This document shows, one piece after another, positions 1 to 8,028 of a stretch of DNA of 47,747 nt. Position 1 is the stretch's first letter; each line of letters opens with the position of its first letter. Below the pieces are notes generated by a model. It had not been told where the DNA came from. It did no database searches and saw nothing but the letters and a program-made list of their open reading frames with translations. The translations under genes and the position numbers were made by a program. Where the stretch lies: NCBI GenBank assembly GCA_002722955.1, contig PBMZ01000011.1, positions 1-47,747 of the forward strand, written 5' to 3'. The DNA is from Planctomycetaceae bacterium (GTDB lineage Bacteria; Planctomycetota; Planctomycetia; Planctomycetales; Planctomycetaceae).

Positions 1-825
1 CCCGTCGTTTTCTTCTCCGTCGTCGGAGAGCACCAAGATGTCACTGCCACCGAAAGCGTTGAATTCGCGATCAACGGCGGTCAAGCGATCATCGATTTGG
101 GCGACTTGTGTGTAGCTGACAATGGCGTCATCAATCGAGATACTGCCCGTTTGACTAAAAGTCGTTTGGTGAGTGACCGTTGCCGCTGTGAAGAAACCGG
201 GGGCTCGAAGATCCAGTGAGTCGGCTGAGGTCCCGCTGTCTTGCCCATCGAACGACAGACCTCCGGTGGGAATCGGAATTCCGAAAAAGTTGATGTTGAA
301 CGAAAAGCTGTCTTGGTCAGTTGAACCCACAATCGTCAACTGTGCGGTGGCGTCCAGAATCGTGATCGTGTCCGTGCTGTTGACGACAACTTGAATTCCG
401 CCCAGCGTTGAGGACACGTCCAATGTATCGCCAGTGCCGTCATCAGCGGCCGACATCGATCCGACTCGAATGCTGTCTTCACCGGAACCACCATCAATGG
501 CAATTGGAAAGCTGGCGGCTCGAATGCCTGTAGTATCAATTAGATTGACGGCGTCATCACCGAACACATTCAGACTTGTGACGTCCGTGGGATTGACTGG
601 CTGTGAGTCATGGCTGACGACGGCTCCGTTCAGCGTAACCGCTCCGTTTTCGTTGGTGGCGAGCACGATGTTATCGCCATCATCAGAAGAGACGGTGAGC
701 ACACCATTGTCAAAAGTCGTCAACAACGTAAGCAGCTGTCGTTGTTCGAGCAATTCCGTATACGATCCCAAACGGGCGCAGCGCAGCCGCCGGGTTCGTC
801 GAATCCATCGACGGAGACCAAGCAT
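1..825 (-). CDS. LEPR-XLL-type secreted surface protein, N-terminal part (runs off left edge)
   Basis: The minus strand is open from an ATG at 825 to the window edge (275 codons, no stop). The first 20 residues are very Arg-rich and are followed by LEQRQLL at residues 26-32. This matches the LEPR-XLL motif found near the N-terminus of very large planctomycete surface proteins. The rest is rich in Asp, Gly, Thr, Ser and Val, with stretches such as GDDAVNL and GGSGEDSIRVG, the composition of hemolysin-type or filamentous beta-repeat adhesins. An AAGGA ribosome site lies about 8 bases before the ATG, and an in-frame stop lies upstream, so the start is well bounded. The C-terminus and therefore the full domain plan are outside the window. 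Probable role: exported, surface-attached adhesin or matrix protein. Its exact function cannot be told. Confidence 0.8.
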   Translation of the reverse strand, partial: MLGLRRWIRRTRRLRCARLGSYTELLEQRQLLTLLTTFDNGVLTVSSDDGDNIVLATNENGAVTLNGAVVSHDSQPVNPTDVTSLNVFGDDAVNLIDTTGIRAASFPIAIDGGSGEDSIRVGSMSAADDGTGDTLDVSSTLGGIQVVVNSTDTITILDATAQLTIVGSTDQDSFSFNINFFGIPIPTGGLSFDGQDSGTSADSLDLRAPGFFTAATVTHQTTFSQTGSISIDDAIVSYTQVAQIDDRLTAVDREFNAFGGSDILVLSDDGEENDG

Positions 826-967
826 TTCTGGGTCCTTGCATCCTTGCAATTGTGACTAATGCTCATTGCTGAGCGGCACGGCACCAAGCGGGGCAGTACC
901 GAGATTTACGGGGGCTGGATGGTATCAGAGATGGGTGAGGGCGGGAATACGTGTTTCTTGGAAGGGA

Positions 968-1179
968 TGAATGTCCAATGTCGAACAAGGAATTTCCAAG
1001 GTTGAAGTGTTGGATGGAGGAAAGGTTGAGGCGTGTTCGGTTTGTGAGCTTGTTCTTGCCCCTCACCCTAGCCCTCTCCCCTATTTGAGGCGAAGTGAAG
1101 GTGTGCGCCGCTCATGGGGAAGAGGGGACCAGGGCGGCATTTGATACTTGGACATTCCTTGTTCGACATTGGACATTCA
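968..1179. repeat. 212-bp element bounded by 33-bp inverted repeats
   Basis: The left arm 968-1000 and the right arm 1147-1179 are reverse complements at 32 of 33 positions, with an outer 26 bp that is perfect (968-993 against 1154-1179). The core of each arm reads TGTCCAATGTCGAACAAGG or its complement. A similar TTGTTCGACATTGGACATTC-like sequence is, from memory, a common interspersed intergenic motif in planctomycete genomes. The interior holds another imperfect C-rich/G-rich hairpin and no gene. No clear target-site duplication is visible. It may be a non-autonomous mobile element (MITE-like) or a structured intergenic repeat. Confidence 0.75.
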
Positions 1180-1404
1180 ATTCACCTTCCCTGAAAACGG
1201 GATTCCGGCTCTCCCGCTGACAAAAAGCTTGAGTTGCGTGGGTGTCGACGATAGTTTGTTTAGCATCCTCACTATGACGAAAGATTATCGCTTACTGGTA
1301 ATTCGTTTCTAATTCAGCTCGTTCGCTTAATTGAGACTGTACAATCCGATCCGAATTATCATAATGCAGTGATCACACCGAGATTTGCACGCTTAGAGGT
1401 CGGC

Positions 1405-1410
1405 AAGGGA
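1405..1410 (+). promoter_or_regulatory. Ribosome binding site deciding the start at 1417
   Basis: AAGGGA lies 6 bases before ATG 1417. The reading frame can be extended to a GTG at 1369, but no comparable site precedes that codon, so ATG 1417 is preferred. Confidence 0.7.
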
Positions 1411-1416
1411 GACTTG

Positions 1417-3666
1417 ATGGCTAAGCAAGTTGCGTTTCTTCCAGCGGAACTCGACGAGATCGCCGAGCCGCTTAAGGATGAAGACGAGCTTCTGACGGCA
1501 GATGAATTGGAATCTCTGTCTTTATTCGAAGAACTAAAGCGAACCCCCTCGTTCGGCCGGTTTCCTGGATTCACGGTTTTGCGCCGATGCCGTACCGGTC
1601 GCGTTATGTGTTCGCAAGGTGACGCAGGGGCGACTGCGTTTTTGATCCTCACCACTGAGGACGTGATCGAATTGCGGCAACGGCAGCTTGCATCGATCGA
1701 AACGATTCAGAAGTCGCGTGCTGAGAAGGAAGACGACTCGCCTCAACACCAATACTTTCGCGAGTATACCGACCGCGAATTGGAGACTCGTCGCAACGAG
1801 ATTATCGCCGAACTGGACCAGTTAGGTCAGCGAAAGAAACAAATCGAATCCGAAGGTGCCCGCGGATCAACGGCTCATGTTGCTACCGCCAACTTGCTAC
1901 TGAATCTGGATGCGAAGAAGCCGCGCGGTTTCTTTAATCGCTTGAAGCGAATGTTTACGGGCGGCGGAATCCGCAAACGCCCCAGCTCGATTCCGATGGA
2001 CGGTCCCGCTGACATTGACGGCGGCACGCTGCAGGCTCCGCTTCATGAGGGCGAGCTGTTCGGCGAGATGAGTTGCATGAACCGCGCCCCGCGTTCGGCC
2101 ACGGTCGTCTCGGTCGATGACTGTTATATGTTGGAGATGATCCGCAACGTGCTGGATATGCTCCACAATGACCCGAAATACAAAGCCCTTATGGACGAAA
2201 CCTACCGAAAACGTGTTCTGGAAGGACACATTCGGGGGCTTTCGGTGTTTGAGGAGCTTTCGGACGAGGAATTCGATCAACTGGAGGGTTCGCTCGAGCT
2301 GATCGATCACGAGTCGGGCGAAATCATCTTCGAGGAGCATGAGGAATCCGACAGCTTTTATGTGGTCCGCAGCGGCCTTGTCAAAATTGTTGCTAACGCT
2401 TGGTGTCTGTTACGGTCGGAAGAATTCAGCGAGAAAGAGTGGAAAGCCATCGGTGCTGAATTGGCGGCGACTGCCGAAGACGGGACCGTTGGCGGTGCCA
2501 CGGTTTGGAATTCGCTGTCCGCTGAATCGCAAGACGCCGCGAACTCGGGCAAGTTCGATGCGGACGCTCAATCACGTTTGATTGCCGATCTGAACAAGCT
2601 GATTTGCTCGAACACGCTGCCCAAGGAATTTGGCAAGACGACCGAGGACGCGACGGAGCTGACTGGTAGTGCTCAGATTAAGGCCGCCGTGATCGACTTT
2701 CCAAAAGAGTGCGACAAGTGGTCGGACTTGGAATCGCGAACCTTCTATCGCTTGTTGCTCGAGCACGTTTGTCCGACTGGCGTTCCGCGACGATCCGCGA
2801 ATGCGGGACCGCGGCGAACGCTCGCGTATCTTGGCCGGGGTGACTTCTTCGGCGAGATGGGTGTTATCTTCGACGAGCCTCGCAGTGCGACTTGTTACGC
2901 TTACGACCATCCTGATGGTGGCTTCCGGCAACGGATTCCTGATTCACGAACCGGTGCTGTTCCGTCGCGGGTTGAGTTGGTGAAGATTAAGAAAGACGAC
3001 TTTAACGCGTTGTTGGCGCGGTCGCCGTCGATGAAGGCTCGCGTTCAGCAGATTGCCGAGCAACGTAAGAATAAGACTGGTGCCGAGAGGGGTAAGACTG
3101 CTGCGGATTTAGTTGATACTCGGACACAATCCCCTGAGTTTGAACAGTTGGGTTTGATCCAGGGCCAAAAGTTGATGCTGATCGACTTGGATCGTTGCAC
3201 CCGATGCGGTCAGTGCGTGGATGCGTGTGTCTCGGCTCATGACGATGGCAAGACACGTTTGTATTTGGATGGGCCGCGGTTCGAGAAGTACTTGGTCCCG
3301 CTGACTTGTCGAAAGTGTCTTGACCCCGTCTGCATGATTGGATGTCCAGTCGGAGCCATCAATCGTGGCGAGAACGATGAGATTCAGATTTCTGACTGGT
3401 GCATTGGATGTCGGGTGTGTGCCGAGCAATGCCCGTATGGTTCGATTCAGATGAACTCATTGGCTGAACCCGTCGAATTGTCGGCCGAGGAGCAAGCGCT
3501 CTTGGGCGATGATGCCACTGTTCGAGCCGTTGATGAACAAGCTGTTGTGTGTGATTTATGTAGTTCCTTGCCTCGCCAACGACCATCTTGTGTTTATGCA
3601 TGTCCGCACGACGCGGCTATGCGAGTTGATGCCCGAGACTTTTTCTTGGCATCACCGAAGAATTGA
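1417..3666 (+). CDS. Tandem cyclic-nucleotide-binding domains fused to a four-cluster [4Fe-4S] ferredoxin module
   Basis: This 749-residue protein has no signal peptide or membrane segment, so it should be cytoplasmic. Two cNMP-binding beta-rolls are visible, each split by an insertion. The first starts near residue 47; its phosphate-binding cassette GELFGEM...PRSATV is at residues 211-230. The second starts near residue 275, with cassette GDFFGEM...PRSATC at about 475-492. Both cassettes keep the Gly-Glu and the Arg that bind the cyclic phosphate. From residue 594 come four Cys groups (CTRCGQCVDAC, CRKCLDPVCMIGCP, CIGCRVCAEQCP, CDLC...CVYACP), the arrangement of DmsB/HybA/NrfC-type electron-transfer subunits. 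It is the first gene of a run with a membrane cytochrome b-like protein and three multiheme cytochromes. Inferred role: a nucleotide-responsive Fe-S protein feeding or drawing electrons at the inner face of the membrane. The GTG at 1369 is an alternative start. Confidence 0.88.
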   Translation: MAKQVAFLPAELDEIAEPLKDEDELLTADELESLSLFEELKRTPSFGRFPGFTVLRRCRTGRVMCSQGDAGATAFLILTTEDVIELRQRQLASIETIQKSRAEKEDDSPQHQYFREYTDRELETRRNEIIAELDQLGQRKKQIESEGARGSTAHVATANLLLNLDAKKPRGFFNRLKRMFTGGGIRKRPSSIPMDGPADIDGGTLQAPLHEGELFGEMSCMNRAPRSATVVSVDDCYMLEMIRNVLDMLHNDPKYKALMDETYRKRVLEGHIRGLSVFEELSDEEFDQLEGSLELIDHESGEIIFEEHEESDSFYVVRSGLVKIVANAWCLLRSEEFSEKEWKAIGAELAATAEDGTVGGATVWNSLSAESQDAANSGKFDADAQSRLIADLNKLICSNTLPKEFGKTTEDATELTGSAQIKAAVIDFPKECDKWSDLESRTFYRLLLEHVCPTGVPRRSANAGPRRTLAYLGRGDFFGEMGVIFDEPRSATCYAYDHPDGGFRQRIPDSRTGAVPSRVELVKIKKDDFNALLARSPSMKARVQQIAEQRKNKTGAERGKTAADLVDTRTQSPEFEQLGLIQGQKLMLIDLDRCTRCGQCVDACVSAHDDGKTRLYLDGPRFEKYLVPLTCRKCLDPVCMIGCPVGAINRGENDEIQISDWCIGCRVCAEQCPYGSIQMNSLAEPVELSAEEQALLGDDATVRAVDEQAVVCDLCSSLPRQRPSCVYACPHDAAMRVDARDFFLASPKN

Positions 3667-3721
3667 AGATTGACGGATTGATCCCAAGCACCTTTGAGTT
3701 TCCCGCCTTGAGGGGCATGTT

Positions 3722-5947
3722 GTGATATTGGATAAGACCCACCGAACGTGGTTTCTGATCTCGCTGGTCATCTTTGTGGTGGCAACAGTTTCGTACATCG
3801 TGTATTCCACGATGTTTGCGCCGAACGGGCCGTCGGGCGGCAGTTTGATGGGCTTGACTTACGGGATCGTTGGCTCGTTGATGATGATTTTCGCTGGCTT
3901 GCTGGCTGGTCGGAAGCAAGTTCCCACTTGGACAATCGGAAGTGCTAAGTTTTGGCTTCGCGGCCACTTGTGGCTAGGGACTCTCAGCTTTCCATTGATT
4001 CTGTATCACGCGGGTTTCGGTTGGGGCGGCCTTGTTGAAAACATCCTCTGGATCACCTTTGGTATTGTGATCGTTAGCGGTTTTTTCGGTTTGGCGGTGC
4101 AGCAATTCTTGCCGCGATTCTTAACCAGCCGGCTTCCGAACGAAACGTTCCACAGTCAAGTGCCGTTTCTATGCAAGCAAATGCAGTTCTTGGGCGATAA
4201 AGATATCGCGGAATGCTGCGAGCGCCTCGATGTTGACTACAAACCGTTGACCGAGGTTGCTCGGGAAGTCAGCCGGCAACGGAAGTGGCTGCAGCGCGAT
4301 AGTGACTTTGAGAAGATCTTGGCCGAGACATACACGCAGGCTCCACCCGTCGCTGGCGACAAGAAGGGCAAGAAAACTACCAAGAAGAAGTCTGTAGCCA
4401 AGAAGGACGGGCCCTCGCCCATCGATCAGATGAAAGCTCAAGCTGCGGGCGCTGCCAAACCAGCCAGCCCTTTAGAGCAAGCTCGAGCGCAGGCTGCCGC
4501 GAAGGAGGACGGCGCGAAGAAGAGTCCGCTTGAGTTGGCTCGCGAACAAGCGGCCGCGAAAAAGGATGGCGGCAGTGGTGACAAGAAGCTGTCTCCATTG
4601 GAGATGGCGCGGGCACAGGGCGCTGCTGGTGGGAAGAAGAAAGCGGCGCCAACAGCGGGAATGTCTCCGCTTGAAATGGCACGACGTCAAGGTGCCGCAG
4701 ACTCGAAGAAGAAGGAAGCTGCCAAACCAGCGGCGGCAAAGCCCGCGCCAGCAGCAGCAAAACCTGCCAAAGCGAAAACTCCGGCAGTCAGTCAAATTAA
4801 AGTCAAGAACGTCGATGACGAAGTTGCTGCCGTACAATCGTTGTTGACCGAGAAATATGGTTACGCGAAAGAGACAGCCGCCGACTTCGCAAATCGCACG
4901 CGACCTTTTCTTACGGATGGAAAGGCAGCCGGTGGCACCGCGGCGAAGAAGAAAGCCGCGAGCAAGGGCGACATGATTGTTGTCGGCGACGTTGATGCCG
5001 AGATCAACTCGATCACGACGCTCTTGACCGACAAGTACGGCTATGGCGAGAAGCTTGCCAGCGAAATCGCTCAGGCGTCGCGAGCGTTCTTGAGAGAGCC
5101 GGAGCCTGGCGAGGTCGATCCGGACCAAGAAGTCAAAGCGATCGAGAATCTATTCACCGAAAAATATGGTTACTCGACAAATCAAGCAACCGACATCGCT
5201 GAGAAGGCTCGACCGTTCCTAGTCAAAGCGGAAGAACCGGAACCAGAAGAAGCAGAAAAGAAGGTCGTCGAATCAACAGTTGTTGCGGCCAACGCGCCGG
5301 CTGCACCAAGCGGACCAGTGTCGATCCTGGATCGGGCTCGAGCAGAAGGAGCGGTTGGATCCGGAAAACGAGGGGCAATGCCCGCCGCGCCAGCAGCACC
5401 AGCGGCTGACTCGGACAAGCCGATGTCTCCGATCGAGATCATGCGGGCTCAAATGGCAGCGAAGAAGGGCGGAGCTGCGGCACCGGCAAAGAGCGACAAG
5501 CCAGCAGCCAAGAAGGCAGTTGCCTCGAAAGCTCCAATGCCGAAAAAGGCTGCGGCTAAGGCGGCGATTTCTCCGGAACTGCAGCGAGCTGAATTGAAGG
5601 CTTTCTACTTGCAGCAAGTTCGCCCGTATTTGCGACTTGAGGAAAGGTCTCATCGCTTCAATTCTCGAGTCGAACTGAGCCGCGCTTTCGCACAAATGCG
5701 ATCAAACTTGCCTGTCGAGTTCGACGATGTGCTAGGGCGTCTGCAATCCTATTGCGAGGACCGGCGGCAATTCCGAATTCAAGAACGGCTGTTGAAGTGG
5801 ATGCATGTTTGGATCTTGTTCCACGTGCCGATCTCAATGGCTTTGTTTGTGTTTTTCATCGTCCATGTAGTGATGGCACTGCGTGTCGTTCCATTTAGCT
5901 CGGAAGAGATTTCTAGCTTCTTTCAAAACTTGATTGGACTCCTTTAG
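3722..5947 (+). CDS. Diheme cytochrome b-like membrane protein with about 570-residue cytoplasmic repeat insertion
   Basis: This 741-residue protein starts at GTG 3722, with GAGGGG at 3711-3716. Hydrophobic segments lie at about 11-29, 42-62, 82-99, 106-128 and 695-722. His82 and His96 sit 14 apart in one helix, and His701 and His715 sit 14 apart in the last helix. This is the spacing of the bis-His ligands of the two hemes in bc-type cytochrome b. Positive-inside reading puts residues 130-690 in the cytoplasm, and pairs His82 with His701 (inner) and His96 with His715 (outer). The insertion is Lys/Ala-rich. It holds about seven copies of an SPLEMARAQGAA-like motif (from residues 232, 249, 268, 291, 315, 534 and 569) and three about 34-residue repeats centred on KYGY (364-397, 424-457, 466-500). 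It sits between the Fe-S protein and the decaheme gene, which suggests the transmembrane step of an electron chain. Heme binding is inferred, not shown. Confidence 0.8.
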   Translation: MILDKTHRTWFLISLVIFVVATVSYIVYSTMFAPNGPSGGSLMGLTYGIVGSLMMIFAGLLAGRKQVPTWTIGSAKFWLRGHLWLGTLSFPLILYHAGFGWGGLVENILWITFGIVIVSGFFGLAVQQFLPRFLTSRLPNETFHSQVPFLCKQMQFLGDKDIAECCERLDVDYKPLTEVAREVSRQRKWLQRDSDFEKILAETYTQAPPVAGDKKGKKTTKKKSVAKKDGPSPIDQMKAQAAGAAKPASPLEQARAQAAAKEDGAKKSPLELAREQAAAKKDGGSGDKKLSPLEMARAQGAAGGKKKAAPTAGMSPLEMARRQGAADSKKKEAAKPAAAKPAPAAAKPAKAKTPAVSQIKVKNVDDEVAAVQSLLTEKYGYAKETAADFANRTRPFLTDGKAAGGTAAKKKAASKGDMIVVGDVDAEINSITTLLTDKYGYGEKLASEIAQASRAFLREPEPGEVDPDQEVKAIENLFTEKYGYSTNQATDIAEKARPFLVKAEEPEPEEAEKKVVESTVVAANAPAAPSGPVSILDRARAEGAVGSGKRGAMPAAPAAPAADSDKPMSPIEIMRAQMAAKKGGAAAPAKSDKPAAKKAVASKAPMPKKAAAKAAISPELQRAELKAFYLQQVRPYLRLEERSHRFNSRVELSRAFAQMRSNLPVEFDDVLGRLQSYCEDRRQFRIQERLLKWMHVWILFHVPISMALFVFFIVHVVMALRVVPFSSEEISSFFQNLIGLL

Positions 5948-5968
5948 TTGCGATAACGGACTGCTTCA

Positions 5969-7663
5969 ATGCCCGACCTACGTACAAGTCGAGAACTCGC
6001 CGAACGCGTCGAGATCGAATTTCACCACCGGCCGAACATGCTGCGTCGCCGGATGTGGAGACTGTCGGCTGTTGCGGTGATCTTATCGCTTGCCTGGCTG
6101 GCTTACGCTGCGGTCAAGGGGCAATACGACATCTACGTCGCTGGTGCGTTGGCGACTCCTCACCAAATGTTCGAGAACGACTGTGCCAAGTGCCACACGA
6201 ATTGGGGACCCGCCGAGCGGCTTTGGGACGCCGTCTCCAAACCACTTCCGGCCGAACATCCCTTCTTCTATGACAAGGAAACGTCGTCCGTCTCGAATGA
6301 GAAGTGTATTGCTTGCCATCCTGGACCAGCTCACCGAGTCGACCAAGTTCCAGAGCACAACGAGATTTCTTGTGCTCAATGCCATCGTGATCACATGGGA
6401 AAAGACCACGACCTAGCGTGGCTTGCCAATCAACAATGCATCGCCTGCCATGACAACCTGAAAGTGGTCAAGATGGAGAAGGACGAAGACGGGAGTCTAA
6501 TACGCACCGATGAAATCATTGAGACGGAGTCCTTTCATCGAACGATCGATAACTTCGATTTGGACGGGCACCCAGAGTTTGGTGTCCTTAGATTGATGGC
6601 TCAAGAAGGCACCTTGCCCAAGAAGAATCATAGCGCCAAAGCACTGGTGGCCGAGATCACAAGGACGGCCGCCGAAGAACCCGACGAAAAGTGGAAGGGC
6701 AAGAGTCGCTGGCAAGACGTTGCCCGGATTCGATTCAATCACGCTAAGCACCTCGACCCGAAATTGCTTGGTGAAGACGGCAAGGAGCTTGGCAAGTCCA
6801 TGGAGTGTCAGGAGTGTCACAAGCCTGATGCCGCCCGCCGATACATGTTGCCAATCGTGTACGAGACGCATTGTGAAAAGTGCCACGCCTTGCCTTTTGA
6901 TGTCGAGAACTTTCCGGGCAAGCGTGTTCCGCACGAGACTCCCGAGCTTGTTCGTGGCTTCTTGACCGACGTCTATACGCTCCGCACACTTCGCGAAGCA
7001 GCAAAACCCGTCGCGACCGCTGATGACGAAAACTCGAATGCTGAAGCGACGAGCGTGTTGGGATTGCCGAGCCGCGATATTCCTGGTCGTAAACCGTTTG
7101 GCACGCGACTCTCGGCAGAAGAAATTGAAGAGATCAAGAAGCTCGTCGACGAAGCGGAATTGCTGGTCAAGGACCACGAGTCGTGGCTTGAGGTCAATAA
7201 GATGGACCGACTCTCGCAGCAGCGGGTCCACTCACTGTTTGGCGTTGGTGGTGGCGGGTGTAAGTATTGCCACGTTGTGAATGAGACCAACGACGGCTCG
7301 GTGAAGGACTGGGAAGTTGTGAAGCCAAACATTCCTGACCGCTGGTATCCTCACAGCCGTTTCCGTCACGACAGTCACCGAATGTTGCGTTGTACCGTTT
7401 GCCATGAAGGCGTCGCTGATAGCAAGAGTACCGGTGATGTGCTCATGCCATCTATCAAATCATGTCTCGGGTGCCATACTAATCGGATCAAACCGAATTC
7501 GCCGAACTCGAACGCGAAGCTTGTCGCGGCACGGACTGATTGTGTGGAATGCCATAGTTACCATAATCACAAGGGTGAAAACTTCAACGGGCGATTGAAT
7601 ACGTTGCTTGAGCCGCAAGCCGCAAAGGATGACGAAACTTCGAGCCCGGAAAACTCGAAGTAA
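5969..7663 (+). CDS. Membrane-anchored decaheme c-type cytochrome
   Basis: This 564-residue protein has an N-terminal hydrophobic anchor (about residues 31-50) after a short basic tail, and ten CxxCH heme-binding motifs. In order they are CAKCH, CIACH, CAQCH, CIACH, CQECH, CEKCH, CKYCH, CTVCH, CLGCH and CVECH. Many additional His residues lie between them (for example FNHAKH, PHSRFRHDSH), as expected for distal ligands in bis-His multiheme cytochromes of the c3/c7 and NapC-NrfH-like type. Four hemes cluster in the first 160 residues, two near 270-310 and four near the C-terminus, with a helical linker at about 375-420. It begins 21 bases after the cytochrome b-like gene and is probably cotranscribed. 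Likely role: periplasm-facing electron acceptor from, or donor to, the membrane heme b pair. The assignment to multiheme cytochrome c is firm; the partner and substrate are unknown. Confidence 0.92.
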   Translation: MPDLRTSRELAERVEIEFHHRPNMLRRRMWRLSAVAVILSLAWLAYAAVKGQYDIYVAGALATPHQMFENDCAKCHTNWGPAERLWDAVSKPLPAEHPFFYDKETSSVSNEKCIACHPGPAHRVDQVPEHNEISCAQCHRDHMGKDHDLAWLANQQCIACHDNLKVVKMEKDEDGSLIRTDEIIETESFHRTIDNFDLDGHPEFGVLRLMAQEGTLPKKNHSAKALVAEITRTAAEEPDEKWKGKSRWQDVARIRFNHAKHLDPKLLGEDGKELGKSMECQECHKPDAARRYMLPIVYETHCEKCHALPFDVENFPGKRVPHETPELVRGFLTDVYTLRTLREAAKPVATADDENSNAEATSVLGLPSRDIPGRKPFGTRLSAEEIEEIKKLVDEAELLVKDHESWLEVNKMDRLSQQRVHSLFGVGGGGCKYCHVVNETNDGSVKDWEVVKPNIPDRWYPHSRFRHDSHRMLRCTVCHEGVADSKSTGDVLMPSIKSCLGCHTNRIKPNSPNSNAKLVAARTDCVECHSYHNHKGENFNGRLNTLLEPQAAKDDETSSPENSK

Positions 7664-8028
7664 GGCTTGAGACGTGCGCGTTTGCCAATCATATTGCGTT
7701 GCGTGCCTCTCACCTTCCCGTCAATAAGGCTTGCCCTTTCGTTCATTAAACGTCACACCCGAAGTTCCCTTCATTGTCGTTCCGCGACAAATCGCCGGTA
7801 GATTCCATTCCAGCCGAAATCTTTTCCAGTCTTTCCTGTTTCCGACTGAAGACACAAACTTAACCACTTTTCGATTGCGGCAATTTACTGACGAGAATTT
7901 TGTTGCAAACACCCCACTTGCGATCGATGATTGGGGATCACCGCCTAGATTTCGCAGTGTTTGTCCACGTCGAAAGATTACTGTTCACCGATATTTACCG
8001 CGACTGATTTCGCTCCTTGGAGAGATCA
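7664..8028. other. Intergenic gap of 365 bp inside the cytochrome cluster
   Basis: No credible gene, hairpin terminator or repeat was found here. The stretch is less GC-rich than the flanking genes and probably carries leader sequence or a second promoter for the two pentaheme cytochrome genes, but I see no clear hexamer pair. A frame that is open across it lacks family features and codon bias. Confidence 0.45.

Larger units (their letters stand above)
826..1416. other. Intergenic gap of about 590 bp between divergent genes
   Basis: No convincing coding frame was found on either strand. The gap holds the 968-1179 inverted-repeat element and, inside it, a C-rich tract starting near 1057 that faces a G-rich tract near 1118-1136, giving an imperfect hairpin. 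The remaining 1180-1416 should contain the promoter of the electron-transfer operon; it is AT-richer than its surroundings, but I could not pick a definite -35/-10 pair. Confidence 0.6.

Noticed and set aside
4530..4847. Arg-rich plus-strand frames inside the Lys/Ala repeat region as genes
   Set aside because: They are frame shadows of the repeat-rich cytochrome b-like gene, which has the coherent membrane and repeat pattern.
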